Of a stretch of 64,000 bases of DNA, positions 27,344 through 42,581 are shown piece after piece (position 1 is the stretch's first letter; each line of letters opens with the position of its first letter). The stretch is from positions 47,103 to 111,102 of the forward strand of contig CACOSS010000002.1 in assembly GCA_902629955.1 (NCBI GenBank), read 5' to 3'. Made by a program: the position numbers and the translations under genes. Source of the stretch: an uncultured Pelagibacteraceae bacterium (GTDB taxonomy: Bacteria > Pseudomonadota > Alphaproteobacteria > Pelagibacterales > Pelagibacteraceae). The notes beneath the pieces are model-generated. The model was given only the letters and a program-made list of their open reading frames with translations, made no database searches and was not told the DNA's origin.

Positions 27344-28581
27344 TAGCTAAACCTTAGGGAGCTATAAGGATCTAATTCCAAATTTGTTTTTTCCTCAGAA
27401 ATCATTTTTGAAATTATCTTCCCTGATATTGCTCCTAAAGTCCAACCTAAATGATGATGACCAAAAGAATAAAATACATTTTTATAATTCTTTGATGGCC
27501 CAATGACTGGTAAAAAATCTGGAAGGGTTGGCCTGAAACCCAACCATTCATCTTCATGATGTTCTGGTAAGCCATCAAGCATAAATTTTGCGTTTTCGAC
27601 TAGATTTTTAATCCTTCCTTTCGACGGTGAATTTTTTAAACCTCCAAATTCAACAGTTCCAACAACTCTTAATCCCTGTTCCATAGGTGTTATTCCAAAA
27701 CCTCTGTTTGAAAACACAACCGGTCTTGAAATTAAATGTTCACAGTCCTTGAAGTGAATATGATAGCCTCTCTCAGTATCAAGTGGGATATTTTCAAATA
27801 AATCATTTGTTAATTTTTTGGATAAAGCGCCACAAGCAATTACGATTTTATCAAAAACAAATCTTTGACTTTCTGTTCTTAAAACTGGTTTATCCTCGTC
27901 AAAATTTATATCCTTAATTTGATACTTATAAAATTTTCCCTCCTTTTGTAAAAATAAATCAAACAACTTTAAAAGAAGTCTTCTAGGGTTATTAGTGTGT
28001 TTAGCATAAGAATAAAACACACCACCATCGTAAATTGGTTTAATGTTTGGTTCTAAATCATGGATTTCTTTGGGATTTAGTAATTGCTGTTTTACACCTA
28101 ATTTTTCTCTTATGTTTATTTCAAGTTCTCTACTTGATAAATTTTTATTATTCCAAATGTACATAATGCCATTACTTACAACTAAATTCTCAGTATCAAT
28201 TTCATCAAATAATTCTTCATAAGCAGGCAATGATAGATCTAAAATTTGATGCATATACTTTGCCGTATGCATCATTTTTTTTTTAGTGCAATTTCTAATA
28301 AATTTTAAGAACCACGGGATCATTCTTGGTACATAATTCCATTTAAGAGCCAAAGGTCCCGTTGAACTCAAAAGCATTGCTGGCACATCTGTGAGAATAT
28401 CTGGTCTATTTAATGGGACTGATGCATATGGCGAAAAATGTCCCGCATTACCATAAGAAGCTAAACTACCTGGTTCTTCTTTATCAAATAATACTACTTC
28501 AAATCCTTTTTTTTGAAGAAATAATGCATTGCACACCCCTTGGATACCTGCACCAATTATTCCAACTCGAAACTTTCTCAT
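27343..28581 (-). CDS. FAD-dependent D-amino acid dehydrogenase family oxidoreductase
   Basis: GIIGAGIQGVCNALFLQKKGFEVVLFDKEEPGSLASYGNAG Rossmann motif; GHHHLGWTLGAISGKIISKMI. Confidence 0.9.
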   Translation of the reverse strand: MRKFRVGIIGAGIQGVCNALFLQKKGFEVVLFDKEEPGSLASYGNAGHFSPYASVPLNRPDILTDVPAMLLSSTGPLALKWNYVPRMIPWFLKFIRNCTKKKMMHTAKYMHQILDLSLPAYEELFDEIDTENLVVSNGIMYIWNNKNLSSRELEINIREKLGVKQQLLNPKEIHDLEPNIKPIYDGGVFYSYAKHTNNPRRLLLKLFDLFLQKEGKFYKYQIKDINFDEDKPVLRTESQRFVFDKIVIACGALSKKLTNDLFENIPLDTERGYHIHFKDCEHLISRPVVFSNRGFGITPMEQGLRVVGTVEFGGLKNSPSKGRIKNLVENAKFMLDGLPEHHEDEWLGFRPTLPDFLPVIGPSKNYKNVFYSFGHHHLGWTLGAISGKIISKMISEEKTNLELDPYSSLRFS

Positions 28582-28642
28582 AAATTAAATATATATCATT
28601 ATCTTATAGAATCTATCGCGACAAATTAATCTGTAATTTCTA

Positions 28643-29767
28643 CTAGTTTATTATTTGCTTATGATAAATTTTAGTACTCATTACAATACTTAAACCTATC
28701 ATGGTAGCAAGCATCGATGATCCACCATAAGACATAATTGGCAGTGGAGATCCAACTATTGGAAGTAAACCTAAAACCATAGACATATTCACGGCAATAT
28801 ATATAAAAATCGCAGAACCAAAACCATAACAAAACAATCTTCCAAAATAACTTCTTGAGATTGAGCCAATTTTAATAATTCTGTAAATAAGTATTCCATA
28901 TATTATCAAAAGAAATACAGACCCAACAAATCCTTGTTCTTCAGAAAAAAGCGTAAAAATAAAATCTGTATGTTTTTCAGGAAGAAACTCCAAATAACTT
29001 TGTGTTCCTTGAAGAAAACCCTTGCCCAGTAGTCCTCCAGAGCCAACTGCTATTTTGGATTGTATGATTTGATAACCTGCACCTAAAGGGTCTCGGTCGG
29101 GGTTAAAAAAACTCAATATACGTAATTTTTGATAAGGCTTTAAAAATGATATTACAAAAGGAAAAGATACTAACAATATTAAACCGCTATAAACAAAATA
29201 TCTTATATTTAATCCAGCTAACCATAAAACAATTAATCCACTTGCTGCTATTAAAATAGATGTCCCTAGATCTGGTTGACTTACAACTAATACTATTGGC
29301 ATAACTAGAATTGCAAGTGATACTATTATATTTTTAAAGCTACTTACACTTGTGATTTGTTCTCTATGAAAAAATCTAGCGAAACAAACTATTATAGCTA
29401 TTTTCATTAATTCAGATGGTTGAAGATTTATAAAATATAAATTTATCCATCTCTGAGATCCAGAGGCTGTTACTCCATATAAAGATGCCCAAATTAAGAA
29501 ACCGAGAACAACTATATAAAAAAGATATGCGGTAGAGTGCCAGAACCTTAAACTAAAAAAAGATAAAAAAAGCATCAAAATAAAAAAAACAACGAACCTA
29601 ATTAAATGGCTTTTAGTATGGTATAAAAATTCTCCTCCATCTGTTGAGAACATCGATAAGTTACTTACTAATCCTAAAATTAACACACACAAAACCAGTA
29701 TAAAATCAAATGATCTTAATTTTTGAAAAAATGTTAGTTGCTCTGTGTATGATGATTGTTGAAACAT
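28643..29767 (-). CDS. rodA: Rod shape-determining SEDS protein RodA
   Basis: SEDS motifs WINLYFINLQPSELMKIA, LPEKHTDFIFTLFSEEQGFVG, PLPIMSYGGSSM. Confidence 0.95.
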   Translation of the reverse strand: MFQQSSYTEQLTFFQKLRSFDFILVLCVLILGLVSNLSMFSTDGGEFLYHTKSHLIRFVVFFILMLFLSFFSLRFWHSTAYLFYIVVLGFLIWASLYGVTASGSQRWINLYFINLQPSELMKIAIIVCFARFFHREQITSVSSFKNIIVSLAILVMPIVLVVSQPDLGTSILIAASGLIVLWLAGLNIRYFVYSGLILLVSFPFVISFLKPYQKLRILSFFNPDRDPLGAGYQIIQSKIAVGSGGLLGKGFLQGTQSYLEFLPEKHTDFIFTLFSEEQGFVGSVFLLIIYGILIYRIIKIGSISRSYFGRLFCYGFGSAIFIYIAVNMSMVLGLLPIVGSPLPIMSYGGSSMLATMIGLSIVMSTKIYHKQIIN

Positions 29768-31747
29768 TTAAATATCTACTAAATTTCTTTTTCTTATTTT
29801 TTCACGCTCTTCGTGTCTATCAATTACCTTTTTAATTACTTTTTTTGCTAGTGGTGCAGCAGCTTTACTTCCAGATCCACCATGCTCTACAAAAACACAT
29901 ATTGAGTATCTTGGATTTTTATAAGGACCGAAAGCAACAAACCAGGCATGGTCTCTATCTTCATAGGGAATTTGAGCTGTATCCAAATCAAGTTCCCTTT
30001 GCTTCTCTGTAATCTTTTTAACTTGGGCTGTCCCTGTCTTGCCAGCATACTGATATTTTTTATCTTCTATTCTTGATCTATAAGATGTTCCATTCCATTG
30101 ATTTGTAGATGCAAACATCGCATCCAGTACAAATTTCACATTTTCCTGATTTCTAAAGAGTTTTTTATAATCTTTTTCACCAGGTTTAAAAAATTCTTCT
30201 GCAGTTCTAACTATGGATGAGTCGTACTTTTCTTCTTGATGTAATTTTTGACTCATTTTGTATTTAATCTTCTCCAAACTTTCCTGATTTTTATTAGAAA
30301 TAAGAGTTGGGTAAATTTTAAAGCCCCCATTTGCTAGTTGTGCTGTCATCAAACACAACTGAAGTGGTGTCGTTTGGACATAGCCTTGCCCTATACCTGT
30401 TATGAGAGTTTCACCTAAAACCCAGCCTTGACCAAGATTAGTTTTTTTCCAATTGGTAGATGGAAATAATCCTCCTTTTTCTTCATTGTATAGATTATTA
30501 AAAACTTTATTTCCAAGACCAAATCTTGATGCTGTAACCTTGAGACGATCAACACCTAACCTTCGTGACATTTCATAAAAATAAGTATCGCAAGATTGAA
30601 CAATTGCACTTTTTAAATCTACAATTCCGTGTCCCTCTTTTTTCCAACAATGATATGTTTGTCCGTACATCTCCATCTTGCCAGTACATCTCACTTTAAA
30701 ATTAGGAGATATAACATTATTTTCAAGAGCTGATAAAGCTACTACTGGTTTTATAGTTGAGCCAGGAGAATATAAACCAGAAATTGTTTTATTTATAAGA
30801 GGCTTGTTTGGATTATTTCTTATATTATCCCAATCTTTAAAACTAATACCATACATAAATAAATTCGGATCAAAAGATGGTGAGGAATGCATTGCAATTA
30901 TTTCACCTGTATAAATATCCATTACACTTATGGATCCTGCTTTATCAGCTAATAATTCGTTACATAATTTTTGAACCTCGGTATCTAATGTAAGTTTGAT
31001 TTCTTTACCTTTGTTCCCTTTTTGAAAATTAACTTGCTTAATTCTTTTGCCAAATGCATTTACTTCATATCTTTGAACTCCATTTGTCCCAATTAATTCA
31101 TCTTCGAAAGATTTTTCTAGACCTGTTTTGCCAACTCTTAAACCAGGGACATGTTTATTTTTAATATTTTCATTATTTAATAAATCGTTTTCACTTGCTT
31201 GAGCAACATATCCTAAAACATGAGTATAATTATCCTTAAATGGATAACTCCTAGCAACTGATAAAACAGGTTTTGCTCCTGATAACTCATGTAAATAAAA
31301 GTTTACTTTTGAAAATTGATCCCAAGTTAAGTTTTCAGATATAATCAGTGTTTCCCAAGGCTTTTGTTGATTTTTTTTCTTAATAATTTTTAAGAACTGT
31401 TTATTTGATAATGGAAGAATATTTTTTAATCTAACCATTAAATTTTTAAAATTTTCAACTTGTTCAGGAATTACATGTAATTGGTAAACTTCTGTATTTC
31501 CTGCAATTGTATTATTGAAATAATCCTTGAATTCTCCTCTTACTGGTGGGAGTCTCCATTCACGAAGTCTATTTTTATCAGATAAAGTCAGATATTTTTT
31601 ACTATCACTAATTTGAAGTGTAAATAATCTAGCTAATATTCCAGTGAAGATAACACCTTTTGCAATTGATAATATAAAAACTCTTCTGTTAATTGTATTA
31701 AATTTTCTAACATTTGAGTCTCCGTCACTAAACACTGTGTGCTCCAA
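29768..31747 (-). CDS. mrdA: Penicillin-binding protein 2
   Basis: GLYSPGSTIKPVVALSALE (SxxK), SCDTYFYE, AGKTGTAQ (KTG). Confidence 0.95.
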   Translation of the reverse strand: MEHTVFSDGDSNVRKFNTINRRVFILSIAKGVIFTGILARLFTLQISDSKKYLTLSDKNRLREWRLPPVRGEFKDYFNNTIAGNTEVYQLHVIPEQVENFKNLMVRLKNILPLSNKQFLKIIKKKNQQKPWETLIISENLTWDQFSKVNFYLHELSGAKPVLSVARSYPFKDNYTHVLGYVAQASENDLLNNENIKNKHVPGLRVGKTGLEKSFEDELIGTNGVQRYEVNAFGKRIKQVNFQKGNKGKEIKLTLDTEVQKLCNELLADKAGSISVMDIYTGEIIAMHSSPSFDPNLFMYGISFKDWDNIRNNPNKPLINKTISGLYSPGSTIKPVVALSALENNVISPNFKVRCTGKMEMYGQTYHCWKKEGHGIVDLKSAIVQSCDTYFYEMSRRLGVDRLKVTASRFGLGNKVFNNLYNEEKGGLFPSTNWKKTNLGQGWVLGETLITGIGQGYVQTTPLQLCLMTAQLANGGFKIYPTLISNKNQESLEKIKYKMSQKLHQEEKYDSSIVRTAEEFFKPGEKDYKKLFRNQENVKFVLDAMFASTNQWNGTSYRSRIEDKKYQYAGKTGTAQVKKITEKQRELDLDTAQIPYEDRDHAWFVAFGPYKNPRYSICVFVEHGGSGSKAAAPLAKKVIKKVIDRHEEREKIRKRNLVDI

Positions 31748-32246
31748 AAATTAATTTTAAGTAATAATTAAAAAGTCCACTAAAAATTATGTAAAATAAA
31801 AATGTGAATAATATATTTACTAGTATACTGTAGTAATTTAATTCTACGCTAAATATTAAGCTTATAATTAAATACATTAATGAGTTTACAACCAATATTG
31901 TAAATCCAAAGAAGAACCAGTCTTTAATTACGCTAGGTCTTAAAGTTATATTTCTTAAATATGCGGAAAAACCACAAATTAATAAATAAGCCAATGAACT
32001 AACACCTATTGGTAGGCCAGTTACAATATCATTAAATAAACCGCTTAAAAATATCAGGCCATATCCTAAACTTCCAGATCTTTTCAGGCTCCAGAAATAA
32101 ATCAATATGAATGGGAAATTAAATGAAAAATATTTTAAATTTAAATAATTTAAATCAAATTCATTTAAGACAGAAACTATAAGAAGAATAATAGGTCCTT
32201 TTTCAAGAATTTTTCTAAAATTACTTAATTTATTTAATTCACCCAT
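31728..32246 (-). CDS. mreD: Rod shape-determining protein MreD
   Basis: Multi-pass membrane protein in mreBCD-mrdA-rodA order. Confidence 0.8.
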   Translation of the reverse strand: MGELNKLSNFRKILEKGPIILLIVSVLNEFDLNYLNLKYFSFNFPFILIYFWSLKRSGSLGYGLIFLSGLFNDIVTGLPIGVSSLAYLLICGFSAYLRNITLRPSVIKDWFFFGFTILVVNSLMYLIISLIFSVELNYYSILVNILFTFLFYIIFSGLFNYYLKLIFGAHSV

Positions 32247-33094
32247 TATTCAGTATCTCCTGTAAATGAAATCATTTTCACATATCGAAGTTGAGAAAAA
32301 TCAGAGAAAAAAGTAACAGTAGTTTTTGAATTTATTGGATCTTTTTGAATTTTTCCTATAGGTATCCCAGATTTGAATAAGCCTCCAGCTCCAGACGTAA
32401 ACGCAACTGCCTCGTTTTCAATAAGTGATTGTTGTCTTGTATATTGAATAACTCCATGATGCTCTCCTGAACCAGAAAGAATTGATTGAATATTATTAGG
32501 CATTATATCTACAGGAACCTTGCTATTTAAATCTGATAAAAGTAAAACTCTAGATGTAGTAAATGTAACATCTACAACTTTTCCAATTAAATAACTTTTA
32601 TCCATTACTGCCATACCTAACTCTATTCCGTCTTTACTACCTCTATTGACAATTACAGATCTTAAAAATGGACTTTTTTTATCAACTAGAACCTTGCCTA
32701 TTATTTCAGATGGCGTATTTTCGAATTCTTCTATAGTCGATTTTAATCTTTTGTTTTCCTCAGTAATATATTCATAATTATAATTTTTAGATAATTCAAA
32801 ATCTAATTTTTCTTTAAGTACTTTATTTTCTTCATAAACTGAAAAATGATTTTTTGTTGCTATATAACTTTCTTTAATAAAATTCTCTGGGACTGAAACT
32901 ATAAATGTTGATCTATAAGCAACTTCTTTTAAAGAAATTTTTAAATATTCGACTGGTTTTAAACTAAATTTTTCTGAAATAAGAATTAAAAAGGTTAAAA
33001 AGATTAATGCAACTAATGAGAATTTCTGTTTGTTCTCTTTTTTTAAAAAGGCAGAACGAATAGCGATTACAAAGTCATCTCTGCTAGCTTGCAT
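32246..33094 (-). CDS. mreC: Rod shape-determining protein MreC
   Basis: N-terminal TM, coiled coil, MreC beta domain (IIGKVLVDKKSPFLRSVIVNRGSKDGIELGMAV). Confidence 0.92.
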   Translation of the reverse strand: MQASRDDFVIAIRSAFLKKENKQKFSLVALIFLTFLILISEKFSLKPVEYLKISLKEVAYRSTFIVSVPENFIKESYIATKNHFSVYEENKVLKEKLDFELSKNYNYEYITEENKRLKSTIEEFENTPSEIIGKVLVDKKSPFLRSVIVNRGSKDGIELGMAVMDKSYLIGKVVDVTFTTSRVLLLSDLNSKVPVDIMPNNIQSILSGSGEHHGVIQYTRQQSLIENEAVAFTSGAGGLFKSGIPIGKIQKDPINSKTTVTFFSDFSQLRYVKMISFTGDTE

Positions 33095-33103
33095 TTTATC
33101 AAA

Positions 33104-35717
<2,614 letters not shown>

Positions 35718-35805
35718 ATTTTTTAAAAGTTAGATGATGAATAATACAACCTATCGTAGATAATGCAAAACAAAAGAAATATTAAAACCCAATATGATGT
35801 AATAA

Positions 35806-37382
<1,577 letters not shown>

Positions 37383-37384
37383 TA

Positions 37385-39151
37385 TTAAACTAGAGTTTTA
37401 CCCTTTCCGGTAATTTTATTTTGTTCCTGATCTTTTGGACCTAGTAACATTTGATTATGGGGCTTACCTGACGGTATCATTGGAAAGCAATTTTCTTGTT
37501 TATCAACTAGACAGTCAAAAATTACAGGTCTGTCTGTATTTAACATTTCGATAATTTTGTCATCTAATTCACTAGGATTTGTTGCTCTTATTCCAACACA
37601 TCCATAAGCTTCAGCTAATTTAACAAAATCTGGAAGCGCAGCGGTATAACTCTCAGAATAATTTTTATCATGTAATAGTTCCTGCCACTGCCTTACCATT
37701 CCCATATACTCATTATTTAAAATGAATATTTTAATCGGAAGATTATATTGGACAGCTGTAGACATTTCTTGCATTGTCATTAAAACAGAAGCTTCCCCAG
37801 CTATATCAATTACAAGTTTTTTTGGATTTGCAATTTGAACACCTACTGCAGCTGGTAAACCATATCCCATCGTCCCTAGCCCCCCAGAAGTCATCCATCT
37901 ATTAGGTTTGTCAAACTTATAATGCTGGGCTGCCCACATTTGATGTTGTCCTACCTCAGTTGTTATGTATGTGTCTTTACCTTTGGTTAACTCATAGAGT
38001 CTTTGAACAGCATACTGAGGTTTAATTGTTTCGGTACTATTCACAAAATCTAAAGATTTTTTTTCTCTCCATTTTTGAATTTGTTCCCACCATTTTGAAA
38101 TTTTTTGTTTATTAGAATTTGCAAAGTTTGGTTTTACTTTTTTTATTGTTTTTAAAGTTAAAGATATTACATCTTGAACATCTCCAATTATTGGTAAATC
38201 TACTTTTACATTTTTATTTATAGAAGATGGATCAATATCGATATGAACTTTTTTTGATTTTGGTGAGAACTCATCAATTTTTCCTGTTATACGATCATCA
38301 AACCTTGCACCTATATTTATCATTAAATCACAATCGTGCATCGCATTGTTTGCCTCGTATGTTCCATGCATTCCAAGCATTCCAAGAAATGAATTATCAT
38401 CACCTGGGAAAGATCCTAATCCTTGTAATGTAGAAGTAATAGGAAAACCTGTTGCATCAACAAGTTCTCTTAATAATACGCTCGCTTTGGGTCCAGAGTT
38501 AATTACACCACCGCCAGTATAAAATATTGGTTTGTTGGCTTTAGACATTAATTTAATTAATTCATCAATATCTTTTTGATTAAAACTATTATTTCTTTTT
38601 CCGTTTAATTTTTTTTCTTTTTTAGGTTTAGAGTACTTAGTTTTTTGAAATTGAATATCTTTTGGAATATCTACCAATACAGGGCCTGGCCTGCCTGTTG
38701 TCGCAACTTCAAATGCTTTATGAATAATTTTTGACAAATCTTTTATGTCTTTTACCAACCAATTGTGTTTTGTGCATGGTCTTGTTATTCCTGTTGTATC
38801 ACATTCTTGAAATGCATCAGTACCTATTAAATGAGTTGGAACTTGTCCAGAAATACAAACCAATGGTACAGAGTCCATGTATGCATCTGTTAATGCTGTT
38901 ACAACATTTGTTGCTCCAGGACCAGAGGTAACTAACACTACTCCAGGTTTACCAGACGATCTTGCATATCCTTCCGCTGCATGACCAGCACCTTGCTCAT
39001 GTCTAACTAAAATATGTTTAATAGATGAATGATTTTTTAATTCATCATAAATGGGTAGAACTGCACCTCCTGGATAACCAAAAATAAATTCAACATTTTG
39101 ATCCTCTAAACATTTAAAAACAATTTCTGCTCCAGTTGATAATTTTGACAT
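37385..39151 (-). CDS. ilvB: Acetolactate synthase large subunit
   Basis: GYPGGAVLPIYDEL, ThDP domain GLGTMGYGLPAAVGVQIA. Confidence 0.97.
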   Translation of the reverse strand: MSKLSTGAEIVFKCLEDQNVEFIFGYPGGAVLPIYDELKNHSSIKHILVRHEQGAGHAAEGYARSSGKPGVVLVTSGPGATNVVTALTDAYMDSVPLVCISGQVPTHLIGTDAFQECDTTGITRPCTKHNWLVKDIKDLSKIIHKAFEVATTGRPGPVLVDIPKDIQFQKTKYSKPKKEKKLNGKRNNSFNQKDIDELIKLMSKANKPIFYTGGGVINSGPKASVLLRELVDATGFPITSTLQGLGSFPGDDNSFLGMLGMHGTYEANNAMHDCDLMINIGARFDDRITGKIDEFSPKSKKVHIDIDPSSINKNVKVDLPIIGDVQDVISLTLKTIKKVKPNFANSNKQKISKWWEQIQKWREKKSLDFVNSTETIKPQYAVQRLYELTKGKDTYITTEVGQHQMWAAQHYKFDKPNRWMTSGGLGTMGYGLPAAVGVQIANPKKLVIDIAGEASVLMTMQEMSTAVQYNLPIKIFILNNEYMGMVRQWQELLHDKNYSESYTAALPDFVKLAEAYGCVGIRATNPSELDDKIIEMLNTDRPVIFDCLVDKQENCFPMIPSGKPHNQMLLGPKDQEQNKITGKGKTLV

Positions 39152-39176
39152 TTAACCAATCTAGCTGAAGTTGTGC

Positions 39177-40112
39177 TTATTGGTCAAGTTTAAGAGAGGA
39201 TATTTTGATTTTTTTTGCGAATGAAGTTAGCTTTTTATAATCAACTTTTTCCCAATTGATCATTTGATTTCTTGCCCAAGTTCTCTGTCTTTTTGCATAT
39301 TGTCTTGTTTTTAAGGAAATTTGGACTTTTGTGACATCAATATTTTGCTTTCCATCTATAAATTTGGAAATTTCTGAAATACCTATAATCTTATTTGACG
39401 ACTTATCTTTCTTAACTTTAAGCCTTCTAAATTTTTTAACCTCACTTATTGCGCCAGTAGTCATCATATTATTTACTCTTGTATTAATTCTTCTAATCAA
39501 ATCTTCCTTTGGACAATCAATATAAATTTTTAAAAATTCATTCTCATCAAAATATTTTTTTGTTTTTTCAAACCATTTAAATAAAGAAACTTTAGTATAT
39601 TTTTTAACCTCAAATGCTCTTATCGATCTTTGAGCATCATTAGCATTTATTTTAGATTTCACTAAAGGGTCTAATTTGATCAAGTTTTTATAAAATTTTT
39701 TTTGACCAATTTTTCTATGACTTTCTCTTATTTTGTTTCTATATTTAATTGGTATATTAGGTATTTTTGCTAACCCGCTAATAATAGCTTTAAAGTAGAG
39801 ACCTGTGCCACCAACCAGGATTGGTATTTTATTTTTTTTTTTTACTTGTTTAATTGCTTTTAGTACTTTCTTTAACCAATCTCCGGTTGAAAAATTATTT
39901 TTGACACTATGAAATCCATACAAGTGATGCGTAATTTTTTTTATTTCCTTAACTTTAGGGCGTGCATTAAGTATTTTTATTTCTTTGTATATTTGCATAC
40001 TGTCAGAATTAATGATCTCTCCTTCGAATTTTTTTGCAAGCTTTATAGCTAAATCTGATTTTCCAGACGCAGTTGGTCCGGCTATTAAAATTATTTTGGA
40101 CTTTTTGTCCAT
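39177..40112 (-). CDS. miaA: tRNA dimethylallyltransferase
   Basis: IAGPTASGKSDLAIKLA, NSDSMQIYKE, GGTGLYFKA. Confidence 0.95.
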   Translation of the reverse strand: MDKKSKIILIAGPTASGKSDLAIKLAKKFEGEIINSDSMQIYKEIKILNARPKVKEIKKITHHLYGFHSVKNNFSTGDWLKKVLKAIKQVKKKNKIPILVGGTGLYFKAIISGLAKIPNIPIKYRNKIRESHRKIGQKKFYKNLIKLDPLVKSKINANDAQRSIRAFEVKKYTKVSLFKWFEKTKKYFDENEFLKIYIDCPKEDLIRRINTRVNNMMTTGAISEVKKFRRLKVKKDKSSNKIIGISEISKFIDGKQNIDVTKVQISLKTRQYAKRQRTWARNQMINWEKVDYKKLTSFAKKIKISSLKLDQ

Positions 40113-40115
40113 AAT

Positions 40116-41543
40116 CTAGTTTAATTTAATGCCGATATAACTTTTTTGATTTTGATTATTATAAATTACAATAACCATAGATTTAGTTTTTGCAGTTGCT
40201 GCTGACTTCATAATATTATCTAAGTCTCCAGGTGTCTTTATTTTTCTTTTTTGCGCTTCTATAATTATATTATTCACAGCTAAATTTGATATTGGACTGT
40301 CATTATCAATTTTTGTAATTACAACTCCAGTTGTATTTGATGGCAAACCTCTATTTACAATATCTTCTTTTTTAACGGGTCTTACTTCAGCTTTAAGATT
40401 TTCAATTCTGAATGACTTAACAAGTTTTGGTTTTGTTTCTTTAAAATCTTCTGAAGTTTCTAATCTTCCTAATGTAATTTTTTTATTTATAAGTTTCTTG
40501 TTTCTCCATATTTTTACATTAACAGTTTTGCCAACCTTTGTTTGCGCAACTATCATTGGAAGTTCTTTCATTTCATTAATTTTTTTTCCATCGAATTCTA
40601 AAATTATATCTCCCGCTTTAATACCACCTTTATCTGATGGACTTCCATCTGATACGCTTGATACTAGTGCTCCTCTCGGTTTTCCTAATTGTTCAGCATC
40701 TGCAATTTCTTTTGTAACTTGTTGTATTCTAACACCTAGCCATCCTCTTTTTGTTTCACCAAATTCAATTAATTGATCAATTACTATTTCTGCACTATTT
40801 GAGGGAATCGCAAATCCAATACCTATAGAACCAGACTGTCCTAATATTGCAGTATTAATTCCAATTACATTACCATCCATATCAAATAAAGGACCTCCTG
40901 AATTTCCTTGATTAATCGATGCATCAGTTTGTATATAATCTTCATATCTTGTAAGACCAATACTTCTATTTCTTGCTGAGATAATTCCTGCAGTAACAGT
41001 TCCTCCTAAGCCAAATGGATTACCTATAGCAATTACCCAATCTCCAATTCTTGCTTTATCTGAATTTCCAAATTTTACTGGAGTAAATTTATCGTTAGAA
41101 TCTATTTGTAATACTGCAATATCGGATAATGGATCTGAGCCAATTATTTTAGCAGTATATTCTTTGTCATCATGAAACCTTACTAAAATATCTTCCGCAC
41201 CTTTAATTACATGATTGTTTGTAATTACAAGACCCTTCTCATCTATTATAAAACCTGAACCAAGCGCGCTTGCTTTTCTTTCTTGTGGTGTTCCAAATTC
41301 TTTAAACATATCTCCGAAAGGTGACCCGGGAGGAAATTCAAAAGGAAAGGGATTTGATCTAGACACAACTGTTTGAGTTGTTGAAATATTTACAACAGAT
41401 GGCATTAGCCTTTCTGCTAAATCGGCGAATGAATTGGGAACATTTTGAGCCTTAGCACTAAAAGTAAAGCTTATGGTTATAACAAAAATAAGAGCTATTT
41501 TAAAAAATCTGTGTTTCATTTTATGTTTTAAAGTACCATACAA
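40116..41543 (-). CDS. degP: Periplasmic serine protease Do/DegP with PDZ domains
   Basis: ITNNHVIKGAEDI, QTDASINQGNSGGPLF. Confidence 0.95.
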   Translation of the reverse strand: MYGTLKHKMKHRFFKIALIFVITISFTFSAKAQNVPNSFADLAERLMPSVVNISTTQTVVSRSNPFPFEFPPGSPFGDMFKEFGTPQERKASALGSGFIIDEKGLVITNNHVIKGAEDILVRFHDDKEYTAKIIGSDPLSDIAVLQIDSNDKFTPVKFGNSDKARIGDWVIAIGNPFGLGGTVTAGIISARNRSIGLTRYEDYIQTDASINQGNSGGPLFDMDGNVIGINTAILGQSGSIGIGFAIPSNSAEIVIDQLIEFGETKRGWLGVRIQQVTKEIADAEQLGKPRGALVSSVSDGSPSDKGGIKAGDIILEFDGKKINEMKELPMIVAQTKVGKTVNVKIWRNKKLINKKITLGRLETSEDFKETKPKLVKSFRIENLKAEVRPVKKEDIVNRGLPSNTTGVVITKIDNDSPISNLAVNNIIIEAQKRKIKTPGDLDNIMKSAATAKTKSMVIVIYNNQNQKSYIGIKLN

Positions 41544-41709
41544 TTACAAATCCTATAATTGCAAAAGTTAACCCTGAAAATCTAATTTGTGATATTTTTA
41601 ACAAATCAATTTTCTTGAGCATATTTTTCATTTTTGATGGAAATATGGCGTACAAAATGCCCTCAATAAATAAGAAAAGACCAAAAGCAATGATCAATTC
41701 ATTCATCAA
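41521..41709 (-). CDS. DUF2065 (YjeT-like) small membrane protein
   Basis: LIAFGLFLFIEGILYAIFPSKMKNML; position next to hflC/degP. Confidence 0.8.
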   Translation of the reverse strand: MMNELIIAFGLFLFIEGILYAIFPSKMKNMLKKIDLLKISQIRFSGLTFAIIGFVIVWYFKT

Positions 41710-41713
41710 ATAA

Positions 41714-42580
41714 CTATGGGGTAGATTTAGATTTTACGTTTCCAAAAAATTTAAAAAATTCGCTGTCAGGAGATAATACCAATGAAGTCTCTCCTCCTAT
41801 AAGAGCTTTTTCGTAAGCTTGCATGGCTCTGTAGAAAGCAAAAAACTCTGGATCTTGACCAAAGGCGTCAGCAAAAATTTTATTTCTTTGACCGTCACCT
41901 TCTCCTTTCATAATTTCAGATTTTTTCTGTGCATCTGCCAATATTACAGTAACTTCCTTATCAGCTGTTGATGTAATTGTTACTGCCATTTCAGCACCTT
42001 TCGCTCTAAATTCTTTCGCCTCTCTATTTCTTTCAGTTTGCATCCTAGCAAAAATAGCATCACTGTTGGCTTGTGGAAGATCAGCTCTTTTAATTCTTAC
42101 ATCAATTATTTTGATACCAAATTTTTCCGCCTCGTTGTTAACACCTTCTTGGATTAAAGCCATTTGTTTTGTTCTGTCTTCAGATAATAAAGTTTGAAGT
42201 CTTTGAGTACCTAATACACTTCTTATTCTAGAGTTTATAATCGTTGATAGTCTTGATCTTGCAACTCTCTCATTTCCAACTGAAATATAAAATTTTAAAG
42301 GATCAATAATTTGAAATCTAGCAAACGCGTCTACAATTAATCTTTTCTGATCTGATGCAATCACCTCTTCTGGTGGAGCGTCTAAATTTAAAATTCTTTT
42401 ATCAAGAAATACTACGTTTTGAATAAATGGAAGTTTAAAGTTTAAACCTGGATTTGTAATTATTCTTTTTGGATCACCAAATTGTAATACTATTGCCTGG
42501 TTAACCTCTTTAACAATAAAAATTGAAAAAAATGCAGTTGCAGCAATTACAGCTATTAGGGGTAAAATTATTTTTCTCAT
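41714..42580 (-). CDS. hflC: HflC, FtsH protease modulator
   Basis: SPFH domain VNQAIVLQFGDPKRIITNPGLNFKLPF. Confidence 0.94.
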   Translation of the reverse strand: MRKIILPLIAVIAATAFFSIFIVKEVNQAIVLQFGDPKRIITNPGLNFKLPFIQNVVFLDKRILNLDAPPEEVIASDQKRLIVDAFARFQIIDPLKFYISVGNERVARSRLSTIINSRIRSVLGTQRLQTLLSEDRTKQMALIQEGVNNEAEKFGIKIIDVRIKRADLPQANSDAIFARMQTERNREAKEFRAKGAEMAVTITSTADKEVTVILADAQKKSEIMKGEGDGQRNKIFADAFGQDPEFFAFYRAMQAYEKALIGGETSLVLSPDSEFFKFFGNVKSKSTP

Positions 42581-42581
42581 A

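Noticed and set aside
35718-35805. Possible attenuator/leader between leuA and ilvC
   Set aside because: No leader peptide or terminator-like hairpin visible
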